Below, piece after piece: positions 45,878 to 52,825 of a DNA stretch of 64,000 nt. The number at the start of each line of letters is the position of its first letter. The stretch's first letter is position 1. The notes under the pieces were generated by a model. It did no database searches, was not told the origin of the DNA, and saw only the letters and a list, made by a program, of their open reading frames with translations. The stretch is from NCBI GenBank assembly GCA_937997635.1, contig CALLFA010000050.1, forward strand, positions 47,092-111,091, read 5' to 3'. The position numbers and the translations under genes are program-made. The stretch comes from an uncultured Saprospiraceae bacterium (GTDB taxonomy: Bacteria > Bacteroidota > Bacteroidia > Chitinophagales > Saprospiraceae).

Positions 45878-46120
45878 TTAGATTCTTATTTCATCAGGAA
45901 AGTATATGAGTGGTTTTTTATTTTGGCTAAAAGCGTGTAGTCTCAGAAACCATAATCCAATACCGGCTGATCCTTGCATCAGTCCTGTTTGAGCTGCGAC
46001 TTCGCTAGGTCTGCGCCGATGCTCGGCATGTACCCACTTCATTATTCCATCTTGGTGATCTGCATTATTTATAATGGTATTTGTAATCTTTTCAACATAA
46101 TTCAAAATACCCTTTTTCAT
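45878..46120 (-). CDS. LanC-like protein, C-terminal fragment in shifted frame
   Basis: An 80-residue ORF that continues the LanC-like gene at 46092 in another frame. It carries the last glycine-rich toroid repeat, QTGLMQGSAGIGLWFLRL, after HRRRPSEVAAQ. The shift lies near the homopolymer GAAAAAGGG around 46107-46115. On its own it has no start signal of note and would not fold as a LanC-like barrel. Confidence 0.7.
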   Translation of the reverse strand: MKKGILNYVEKITNTIINNADHQDGIMKWVHAEHRRRPSEVAAQTGLMQGSAGIGLWFLRLHAFSQNKKPLIYFPDEIRI

Positions 46121-46946
46121 TAGATAATTGATCTAACAAATGTGCTGTTTTGAGTGAAGCATCAAGGAATTTTTTCTGACCTGTTCTGTGATAAGTTTGT
46201 GATAAAAAGAAAGCAACTCCAGAGGCACCGTGAGAGAAGTTATCAGTGTAGTTTTTATAACTCGGATCGAATTTCCATCGAAGTCCATTCATAGTATCTA
46301 TTGCAGAATCCAGTAACCCTTCTGCAATTTGGACGGATAGATTTTCTGCTTTTTCAGATTCGAGTTCATCAGATATATAATGCATAAACAGTCCGATTCC
46401 AGCACTTCCGTAAAGCATTTCGGATATCTGTCCCCAATGGATACCATTCTTAGATTTTTCAGCAGATTGTTCAATCAGGTCTATAGAACGGAGTACTGAC
46501 TGTTTATATCGCTCGTCGTTCGTTACTTTGTACATCTCGTAAACAGTAAATGCATGACCAGCCACACCAACATATAGTCCTACTTCGTAAGGATTTGAAA
46601 TGGTATCTGGAATTGTTTCAATCAAATATTCAGTTCCGGCTATTGCCTCATCCAAATATTTAGATTCTTTGGTAGCATTGTATAACTCTATGTAGAAGAG
46701 AATGATTCCTGGAGATCCATGATATAGCGTTTGATTGCCTTTGGAGTCAATGCTATCTGGCATCATTTGCCATGTTGTACCATTTGGAGTTTCATATTTG
46801 GATTGAGCTATATATTTTTCTGTTTCGATTGCTAGGGATAACCAGTTCTCTTTTGTAGCTACATTTGTCTTTGTATCAGTACAATTTGAATATAATATGC
46901 TACAAACTGCTATGAGTAAAAGCAATCTTATTTTGTATCCTTTCAT
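46092..46946 (-). CDS. LanC-like lipoprotein, N-terminal part of a frameshifted gene
   Basis: About 284 residues from MKGYK. Signal peptide with a lipobox-like end (CSILYSNC). The body is an alpha-toroid of LanC-like repeats, each with a small glycine motif: LYHGSPGIILF, VGVAGHAFTVYEM, LYGSAGIGLFMHY, NFSHGASGVAFFL. The cysteine preceding the conserved histidine-glycine in true LanC cyclases (CHG) is serine here (SHG), and export as a lipoprotein is not expected of a cytosolic cyclase. So I doubt it makes thioether rings. It is the only maturation-like gene near the RiPP precursors. The last residues (GYFELC) are probably out of frame. Confidence 0.75.
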   Translation of the reverse strand: MKGYKIRLLLLIAVCSILYSNCTDTKTNVATKENWLSLAIETEKYIAQSKYETPNGTTWQMMPDSIDSKGNQTLYHGSPGIILFYIELYNATKESKYLDEAIAGTEYLIETIPDTISNPYEVGLYVGVAGHAFTVYEMYKVTNDERYKQSVLRSIDLIEQSAEKSKNGIHWGQISEMLYGSAGIGLFMHYISDELESEKAENLSVQIAEGLLDSAIDTMNGLRWKFDPSYKNYTDNFSHGASGVAFFLSQTYHRTGQKKFLDASLKTAHLLDQLSNEKGYFELC

Positions 46947-46955
46947 AGTAATCAT

Positions 46956-47418
46956 TGGCTAGTTTGGAGTCATGGCCTATTACAGCAATGGAAGCATAAC
47001 GGAAGATGGTGGGATGTCGTTGTATAAAAGTGAGGGGATTCGTGTGTAGGACATTGATCAAAAGAATTATAGAAAAGGTGATTGCTTTAAGTACAAAGAT
47101 AACAGTTGTTAATTTTTGCTTTAGCAACTGTCGTATTTGAAATCTCAAAAGTTTAAAAAATCAAAATACTGCCATTTTTTAAGAATTTATAAGTATAATA
47201 GCTTCTTATTATCTTAACACTACAACTTGAGATGCTTAGAACAAGAGCTTTAGACCCTTCAACTCGGTTTCATTAGTTACCAAAATAATATTGGCAATTA
47301 ATCCAAGCACGCTTTTTTCACTCAACAATGGGCATAACATTTATAATTGAAATACCGAAAATGAAAACATTATAAACTTTGGCAATGGCCAAGGATAAAT
47401 TGATCTCATATTTACATT
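46956..47418. other. Intergenic region upstream of LanC-like gene and IS element
   Basis: No supported gene. A minus-strand ORF overlapping the LanC start (46900-47148) has no recognisable features. The right end of this stretch supplied the original upstream region of the AraC gene before the IS inserted at 47410-47418. Confidence 0.5.
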
Positions 47419-48756
47419 CACATCTGTCCAAAATAAAATTTAGAGCATAAAACACCACCTATAAAGTCTACAAAAAGCTTTATAAAATTGATTAATTAAA
47501 ATCCAACCCTATATTCTTAAAATAAAGTATTAATTGGAGGAGGATTTGCTTTTTTAATAATGGGATTATCTAGCCAAAGCCAAAGGCTGATTTTGACAAA
47601 TAAATTGATCCTTAGAAAAGTAACCAAGTTGGATAAATTCCACTTGTATTTAGCCTTACTTTTTAGATAGCTAAATAGCAAAATGGCGATCATCGAACAC
47701 CACATTTGTATTCTTACTGCATTTTCAGAAGTACCGACAAATGTTTTGATTCTAAAAAGTTGTTTGAGGTGTTTGAAAAAGACCTCTACATCCCATCTAG
47801 CCTTATAAAGTTGGGAAATGGTGTCTGCTGTCCAAGATAAGTTATTAGTCAAAAGAACTAATGTTTGATCATTTTCTTTATCATATATCTTGACGATACG
47901 AAGCCTTTTTGGGTAGTTTTGAGAGCTGTAAAAGCCTGTAAGCCTTATGTCTTGGTCACTGAGAATATGGTCTTGTTTTTCATGTGTCAAGAATGTTTGC
48001 ACAATTTGTATATCAGCATTTGACTTTAGCCTTGTTACAAAGAATACGCCATTGCTGTCCAAATTATATAACCATTGGTAATCTACATAGGCTCTATCCA
48101 CGACAAGTACGGAATCTTTAGGAAACACAGTATGTTTGGCCACATTTACATCGTGTTTCTTTCCATCGGTAATAGCTGCATAGCTTGGTAATCCTGTATC
48201 ATAGTCTAGTACTGCATGTAATTTGACTGCTCCTTTCTTAGTTCTAAATTTAGCCCAATCGAATAGCGACAGGCATAGAGGTATGAGACTAGAATCCATG
48301 ATGAATATCTTACGTCTTAGCTTAAGCGCATATTTACGTCGTTTAGCTAAACTAGGCTCCAGTTGATCTAATAAAGCAAAATAAAGATCCTCAAAGATTA
48401 TTGCTTTGCGATGTATATTGAGGTAGCTTACTGATGATTTACTCGGGGCTTTCTCTACTCCTAGATGGGAAAGATTACCTGTAGCACTTTTTAGACCATT
48501 ACTGATATCCCGAAGCGAATCAACTTTAGAAAGTTGCATGAATAGCATCGCAACAAAATGAGTCCAAGTATTAATTCCCTTACTATGTTTATCTGAATCA
48601 TGTTTCTTTACAATACGATTGAATATTCTTCTATCAATTTGCTGTAAGACTTGGCTAAAAAGAGATACTTTTATGGCAGACATGGAATATGGTTTTGATG
48701 CACCCTAAGTATAGGGAAAAACCTCCATGTCTTTTTATTTATTTTGGACAGGTGTG
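47419..48756. mobile_element. IS4-family insertion sequence, complete
   Basis: A 1338-bp element. Left end CACATCTGTCCAAAATAAA and right end (reverse complement) CACACCTGTCCAAAATAAA match at 18 of 19 positions. The 9 bases ATTTACATT occur directly on both sides (47410-47418 and 48757-48765), a clean target-site duplication. One intact transposase gene fills it. The intact ends suggest recent insertion. It landed 33 bases upstream of the AraC-type gene. Confidence 0.93.
47517..48683 (-). CDS. IS4-family transposase (DUF4372 N-terminus)
   Basis: DDE transposase of 388 residues, full length. The N-terminal 75 residues (VLQQIDRRIFNRIVKKHDSD, HFVAMLFMQLSKVDSLRDI) are DUF4372. Catalytic residues: D130 in IFIMDSSLIPL, D196 in LVVDRAYVDY and E300 within the IS4 signature YKARWDVEVFFKHLK (YREK motif). 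It should cut and paste the surrounding element. Confidence 0.95.
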   Translation of the reverse strand: MSAIKVSLFSQVLQQIDRRIFNRIVKKHDSDKHSKGINTWTHFVAMLFMQLSKVDSLRDISNGLKSATGNLSHLGVEKAPSKSSVSYLNIHRKAIIFEDLYFALLDQLEPSLAKRRKYALKLRRKIFIMDSSLIPLCLSLFDWAKFRTKKGAVKLHAVLDYDTGLPSYAAITDGKKHDVNVAKHTVFPKDSVLVVDRAYVDYQWLYNLDSNGVFFVTRLKSNADIQIVQTFLTHEKQDHILSDQDIRLTGFYSSQNYPKRLRIVKIYDKENDQTLVLLTNNLSWTADTISQLYKARWDVEVFFKHLKQLFRIKTFVGTSENAVRIQMWCSMIAILLFSYLKSKAKYKWNLSNLVTFLRINLFVKISLWLWLDNPIIKKANPPPINTLF

Positions 48757-48789
48757 ATTTACATTAACAATTAACACACAATTTTACTC

Positions 48790-49431
48790 ATGGAGAATTT
48801 AAATACACATATCGACATCCACTCAACAACAATCTTGTCTGATATCGCTTCGAAAATTCAAAAGCCCTTAGCAGAAATAAAAAGAATACAAGAATATAAA
48901 CAAGCAAACCGCTCAACAGATTACGCTAATCTAGACGAAGTGCTATTAGAAAATAGTGAAGTAATAGAAAAGCTAATAGCTGAAATGGTTAAAATAGAGA
49001 AGGAGAAAAAAGTAGAAATTAAAATAAATGACAGTCTACAGTTTCCTGAATTAATTAATAAATACAGAGACAGATCTGTTGTTTTATTTAAAGAAGATGT
49101 GGAATGGTTGATCGAATTAGAAACATTATTTATTGACAACATTTCTTTGAAGAAGTTTGATCTACATTTATTTCTTTCCAAGCTGTATATGAGTGAGCGA
49201 ACATTTTTTAGGAAGGTGAAAGCATTGACTGGTATAACGCCTAAGAAGTATTATTCTTTGTTGAAACTTTATTATGCGAAGAGATTACTGGTGAATAAGG
49301 AAATTAAAAATATTAATCAAGTAGCTTATAAAGTAGGTGTAGAAGACCAATCTTATTTTACTAATAAATTTTATATGGAATTTGATAAAACACCAAGAAT
49401 GTTTTTGTCAAACAAAAAAATAAATATTTAA
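48790..49431 (+). CDS. AraC-family transcriptional regulator
   Basis: A 213-residue regulator. The C-terminal half is an AraC double HTH: LFLSKLYMSERTFFRKVKALTGITPKKYYSLLKLYYAKRLL and INQVAYKVGVEDQSYFTNKFYMEFDKTPRMFL. The N-terminal half is helical, charged and not a cupin sensor; the layout resembles the HTH output of Bacteroidota hybrid sensors without the receiver. It is the first gene before the RiPP precursors and same-strand, so it may control them. The IS element cuts its upstream region at 33 bases from the ATG. Confidence 0.88.
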   Translation: MENLNTHIDIHSTTILSDIASKIQKPLAEIKRIQEYKQANRSTDYANLDEVLLENSEVIEKLIAEMVKIEKEKKVEIKINDSLQFPELINKYRDRSVVLFKEDVEWLIELETLFIDNISLKKFDLHLFLSKLYMSERTFFRKVKALTGITPKKYYSLLKLYYAKRLLVNKEIKNINQVAYKVGVEDQSYFTNKFYMEFDKTPRMFLSNKKINI

Positions 49432-49476
49432 GAAAGTAAACATTAACTAATTATAAAATAATCAAAATTAATTATT

Positions 49477-50046
49477 ATGAATAACAAAATGAATAGACTA
49501 ATAGGACTTCTATTAGTATGTATTGCCGCATTCTCACTATCCTCATGTGAGGAAGAATTTAGTGAACCCGTACTTATAAATTATGACGGTGAAAATTTAA
49601 CTGGGCCTACATTTCCTGCAGGTACATATGTTACTGCAGCAAGATTTCCTTCAATGATGACATCAGAATATGAAGGCCAAGAATTACAAGCTGTTGATGT
49701 TTATGTTTTACAACAACCAAGCAGCGCCAGAATAGTGGTTTATAGGGGCGGTGACTCTAATACAAACCCTGGAAATGTAATAAGTAGTCAATCAATAGAA
49801 TCACTTGAGTTGAATAGTTGGAATAGAATAAATCTTAATAATGCAGTTAATATTGATGGGTCTGAAATATGGATCGGACTTGAATTTAGTGTCGATGCAA
49901 ATTCCCAAATTATAGGTTGTGATGCTGGTCCCCGCGACGAAAATGGAGATTACTTATTTATTGGGAGTAACAATCTTTGGGCAACATTCAATCAATTAGC
50001 CCCTGATGTAAGTGTCAATTGGAACATCAGAGGCGTAGTAAATTAA
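49477..50046 (+). CDS. Small putative lipoprotein next to RiPP precursors
   Basis: A 189-residue exported protein: signal peptide LIGLLLVCIAAFSLSSC with lipobox SLSSC, then an acidic beta-sandwich-like domain (SSARIVVYRGGDSNTNPG, SWNRINLNNAVNIDGSEIWIGLEF), similar in pattern to carbohydrate-binding or fibronectin-like surface modules. Three in-frame Met codons exist at its start. It sits 43 bases before the first precursor, so it could be an immunity protein, a surface receptor or simply a neighbour; no proof. Confidence 0.75.
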   Translation: MNNKMNRLIGLLLVCIAAFSLSSCEEEFSEPVLINYDGENLTGPTFPAGTYVTAARFPSMMTSEYEGQELQAVDVYVLQQPSSARIVVYRGGDSNTNPGNVISSQSIESLELNSWNRINLNNAVNIDGSEIWIGLEFSVDANSQIIGCDAGPRDENGDYLFIGSNNLWATFNQLAPDVSVNWNIRGVVN

Positions 50047-50088
50047 AATGTTTTAAACGATTTAATTAACAAATTTAAATATGAAATT

Positions 50089-50454
50089 ATGAATAATGCA
50101 AATTTACACCTACAAATGGTGCAAGAATTAGTCAGTAGATCCTGGAAAGATTTACAATTTAAGAAAGAAGCAATCGCAAATCCTGCGACTGCTATTGAAA
50201 AACTCGGTTATGAATTAAACCCAGCTGCTGTGAGTTCAATTATAGTTGTAGATCAAACCGATCCATCAACAATATTTTTTAATATTCCAAGAAATATTGA
50301 TAAGGAACTTAGTGAGCAACAACTAGATACTGTTGTCGGAGGTGTTGGAAATGCTTGTCATGACATAGCTCAGTGGGCTACAAATATGGTTCAAGATGCA
50401 GTTGAAAATGTTGCTGTATTTACTTGGAACAATTTACACTTACTTATTGCATAA
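50089..50454 (+). CDS. NHLP-leader RiPP precursor 1
   Basis: A 121-residue peptide precursor with a nitrile-hydratase-like leader peptide (NHLP). Leader: MVQELVSRSWKDLQFKKEAI, ANPATAIEKLGYELN, and the conserved strand IIVVDQTDPSTIFFNIP, then the cleavage site ELSEQQLDTVVGG at residues 84-85. The predicted core is 36 residues (VGNACHDIAQWATNMVQDAV...HLLIA) with one cysteine and few Ser/Thr. Export with leader removal is expected through the C39-ABC transporter at 55813. Nearly identical leader to precursor 2, exactly 400 bases downstream. Confidence 0.92.
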   Translation: MNNANLHLQMVQELVSRSWKDLQFKKEAIANPATAIEKLGYELNPAAVSSIIVVDQTDPSTIFFNIPRNIDKELSEQQLDTVVGGVGNACHDIAQWATNMVQDAVENVAVFTWNNLHLLIA

Positions 50455-50488
50455 GTTTAAAATATAGTAAAAATTTAAATACAAAATT

Positions 50489-50860
50489 ATGAATAATACA
50501 AATTTACACCTAAAAATGGTGCAAGAATTAGTCAGTAGGTCTTGGAAAGATTTGCAATTTAAGAAGGAAGCTATAGCGAATCCTGCGACAGCTATTGAAA
50601 AACTCGGTTATGAATTAAACCCAGCTGCTGTGAGTTCAATTATAGTTGTAGATCAAACTGATCCATCAACAATATTTTTTAATATTCCAAAAAACATTGA
50701 TAGGGAACTAAGTGAGCAACAACTAGATACTGTTGTCGGAGGTGTTGGAAATGCTTGCCATGACATAGCTCAGTGGGCTACGAATATGGTTCAAGACGCA
50801 GTTGAACATGTTGTGGATAGTATAGCACTAATTATTTCTCAAACTAGCCATAAATTTTAA
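50489..50860 (+). CDS. NHLP-leader RiPP precursor 2
   Basis: A 123-residue paralogue of precursor 1. The leader and the first 20 core residues differ only by a few substitutions, then the tails are unrelated: HVVDSIALIISQTSHKF here against NVAVFTWNNLHLLIA. Cleavage at VVGG (84-85) leaves a 38-residue core with one cysteine. The nucleotide identity, including the spacer, shows a recent tandem duplication. Confidence 0.92.
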   Translation: MNNTNLHLKMVQELVSRSWKDLQFKKEAIANPATAIEKLGYELNPAAVSSIIVVDQTDPSTIFFNIPKNIDRELSEQQLDTVVGGVGNACHDIAQWATNMVQDAVEHVVDSIALIISQTSHKF

Positions 50861-50895
50861 TCAAAAAATTAATTATTAAACTATAAATTTTAACA

Positions 50896-51327
50896 ATGAA
50901 TACTTTTACAGAAAAAATCCAACTTAGCAGTCAAGTATATAGTGAGATTGTGTCACGATGCCATACTGATACTAAATTTAAAAAGAATTTTATTGAAGAC
51001 CCGAAATCTACTTTAGAGTCATTTCTTGGGTCTAGTTTTAATCTTCCATCTGGTATGAGAATACAAGTTATTGATCAATCGAATGATGGCGAAGTATATA
51101 TTAATATTCCAAACCAACAAAATGTAATAAGCATCAATAATAAAATTAGAGAAAACTCTTCTCTGTCTGAGGAAGAATTGGATCAAGTTGTTGGAGGTGG
51201 TATATTTGCTATTGATTGTCCAGCATGGGCAATAGGTGCTATTGGAGTTGCCGTTGGAGGTTTAGCATTGAATGCAGCAATTAATATTGCAGATGGAATA
51301 TGGGATGGTTTAACGGATGGTCAATAA
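50896..51327 (+). CDS. NHLP-leader RiPP precursor 3
   Basis: A 143-residue precursor with a diverged NHLP leader (SQVYSEIVSRCHTDTKFKKNFI, IQVIDQSNDGEVYINIP) and cleavage site LSEEELDQVVGGG near residue 101. The core of about 42 residues (IFAIDCPAWAIGAIGVAVGG...) is hydrophobic and Gly/Ala-rich, like class II bacteriocin or circular-bacteriocin-type membrane peptides, with one cysteine. An AT-rich inverted repeat (AATAATATATAATATTATT) just downstream may end the precursor transcript. Confidence 0.9.
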   Translation: MNTFTEKIQLSSQVYSEIVSRCHTDTKFKKNFIEDPKSTLESFLGSSFNLPSGMRIQVIDQSNDGEVYINIPNQQNVISINNKIRENSSLSEEELDQVVGGGIFAIDCPAWAIGAIGVAVGGLALNAAINIADGIWDGLTDGQ

Positions 51328-51336
51328 TATATAATA

Positions 51337-51537
51337 TTATTTCTTGGACCATCTCTTTATAAGATAGCTAGCTAAAACCGCTGCTAAAAGCGCATAAAGT
51401 ATATTTACAACCACTAAGGAAATACCTGAAAATTTGTTTTCTAGTATTAATACATTCGCTTTATCTCCTAATATTAAGTGTAGAAAAAGCCCAGTAATAC
51501 TTAGACCTATAAAGATCGGTATTGTATTTTTTATCAT
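51337..51537 (-). CDS. Small two-helix membrane protein
   Basis: A 66-residue hydrophobic protein with two predicted membrane helices (IPIFIGLSITGLFLHLIL and LVVVNILYALLAAVLASYLI) and a basic tail. It lies on the opposite strand between precursors 3 and 4. Size, location and topology fit a bacteriocin immunity protein, but this is by analogy; no family is recognised. Confidence 0.55.
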   Translation of the reverse strand: MIKNTIPIFIGLSITGLFLHLILGDKANVLILENKFSGISLVVVNILYALLAAVLASYLIKRWSKK

Positions 51538-51844
51538 AACACATTTTAATATTTCATCTCAAGATATAATATATAATTTACTTTTCTATTATAATTTTGG
51601 TAAAAGTAGATTTCTTGTAGATTAAAATATTCCTACTAATGATATTAATATTAAACTATGATTCAGATTAGGCAATACGCTCTAATATTTATATAGCTAG
51701 CATCATTCTAAGTTATAAGTTCGTAAGTAAATTTGACTATGATGCGACGAACTTATAACTTAAAAAGTTAAAACTAAGTACAATAATTGTTTGATGCTAA
51801 TAGCAATATCTTACTAACATTTTTAATAATTTAAAATAAACATT
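51538..51844. other. AT-rich intergenic region with long inverted repeat
   Basis: Divergent promoter region between the small membrane protein and precursor 4. The only structure is the 16-bp perfect inverted repeat at 51709-51762. No ORF is supported. Confidence 0.55.
51709..51762. repeat. Perfect 16-bp inverted repeat
   Basis: TAAGTTATAAGTTCGT and ACGAACTTATAACTTA are separated by 22 bases. It is not followed by a T tract, so it is not a classical terminator. It lies 83 bases upstream of precursor 4 and may be an operator or a structured leader element. Confidence 0.75.
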
Positions 51845-52252
51845 ATGAATTTACAAGAAGTATTATCACAAGTCATCAGCGAATGTTGGAGCAACCCAAA
51901 TTTTAAAGCTGAATTTATTGCTAACCCAGAAGAAGCAATTAAAACATTAACTGGGAAAACAGTTGTCTTACCAGAAGGCATGGATTCTATTCAAGTAGTA
52001 GATGAATCTAATCCTACGACTATTTATGTAAACATTCCTGCAGAGCCTAATTTAGATAATGTTGAATTATCGGAGCAAGAATTAGAAATGGTATCTGGTG
52101 GATCTGTGGAAGCTTTTAATGCTATAAAAATCATTAGATGTGGAACTAATATTTTGCCAAGAACTGGTGGTCCAGTAATATCTCTTCCTGAAAAGCCACA
52201 GGGATATCCAGGAGGTACGCCTATTTTTATACCAACAACTCATGAAAGGTAA
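51845..52252 (+). CDS. NHLP-leader RiPP precursor 4
   Basis: A 135-residue precursor. Leader: LQEVLSQVISECWSNPNFKAEFI, ANPEEAIKTLTG, the strand IQVVDESNPTTIYVNIP and the cleavage motif LSEQELEMVSGG at 85-86. The core (49 residues: SVEAFNAIKIIRCGTNILPR...) is unlike the other three: polar, Pro/Gly-rich, ending PIFIPTTHER, with one cysteine. It is closest to the export operon (44 bases before the CNBD gene). Confidence 0.92.
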   Translation: MNLQEVLSQVISECWSNPNFKAEFIANPEEAIKTLTGKTVVLPEGMDSIQVVDESNPTTIYVNIPAEPNLDNVELSEQELEMVSGGSVEAFNAIKIIRCGTNILPRTGGPVISLPEKPQGYPGGTPIFIPTTHER

Positions 52253-52296
52253 CTAAGAGAGGGTCCAACTTTATAAGCTTACAAATATATTTTACT

Positions 52297-52824
52297 ATGA
52301 AACGAGTACTCTTCGTCCTGGGACAACTCAGCGACAATGACATCGAATGGATGATCGATAGCGGCACAAAACAACAATACCTTGCTGGTGAGCATTTGGT
52401 AAAACAAGGTGAGACAATCGATCATATATACATTGTTCTCTCTGGAGAATTCAAAATTTACAATGAAGAGAGATCAGCTCTTGATATTGCAAAGATTGGA
52501 TCCGGAGAATTGGTAGGAGAAATGTCTTTTCTTGACGAGAGACCTCCTTCTGTATCCGTACAAGCAACACGAGACTCCAATGTCTATGCAATCTCACTTG
52601 ATGTTGTCAAGCGTCGCATGGAAGTGGATACGCGTTTTGCTGCAAGCTTTTATTACTCAATCGCTTTATTCTTATCAAATCGATTGAGATCGACGACTAG
52701 TAAACTGGGTTATGGGATCCCAGAAGATGAAGTAGATGAATTAAACATGAACGTGTTAAATGAAGTGGGTAAAGCTGGAGCAAGATTCAGTCGAATTTTG
52801 AATAAATTTTCTGAAATCAACTGA
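52297..52824 (+). CDS. Cyclic-nucleotide-binding-like domain protein
   Basis: A 175-residue protein with a Crp/CNBD cupin (GEHLVKQGETIDHIYIVLSGEFKIY, GSGELVGEMSFLDERPPSVSVQA) and a short helical tail but no DNA-binding HTH. The phosphate-binding cassette keeps GE, but the position of the usual phosphate-contacting arginine is proline (RPPS instead of xPRxA), so cyclic-nucleotide binding is uncertain. It is the first gene of the export operon and ends one base before the TolC gene. The operon also encodes an adenylate cyclase, which hints at a regulatory role. Confidence 0.85.
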   Translation: MKRVLFVLGQLSDNDIEWMIDSGTKQQYLAGEHLVKQGETIDHIYIVLSGEFKIYNEERSALDIAKIGSGELVGEMSFLDERPPSVSVQATRDSNVYAISLDVVKRRMEVDTRFAASFYYSIALFLSNRLRSTTSKLGYGIPEDEVDELNMNVLNEVGKAGARFSRILNKFSEIN

Positions 52825-52825
52825 T

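Noticed and set aside
46092-46946. LanC-like protein as the lanthipeptide cyclase for the precursors
   Set aside because: It is an exported lipoprotein, lacks the CHG cysteine, has a broken frame, and the cores have too few Ser/Thr and only one Cys.
46900-47148. Minus-strand 82-aa ORF overlapping the LanC-like start
   Set aside because: It overlaps the signal peptide of the LanC-like gene in another frame and shows no recognisable domain or start signal.
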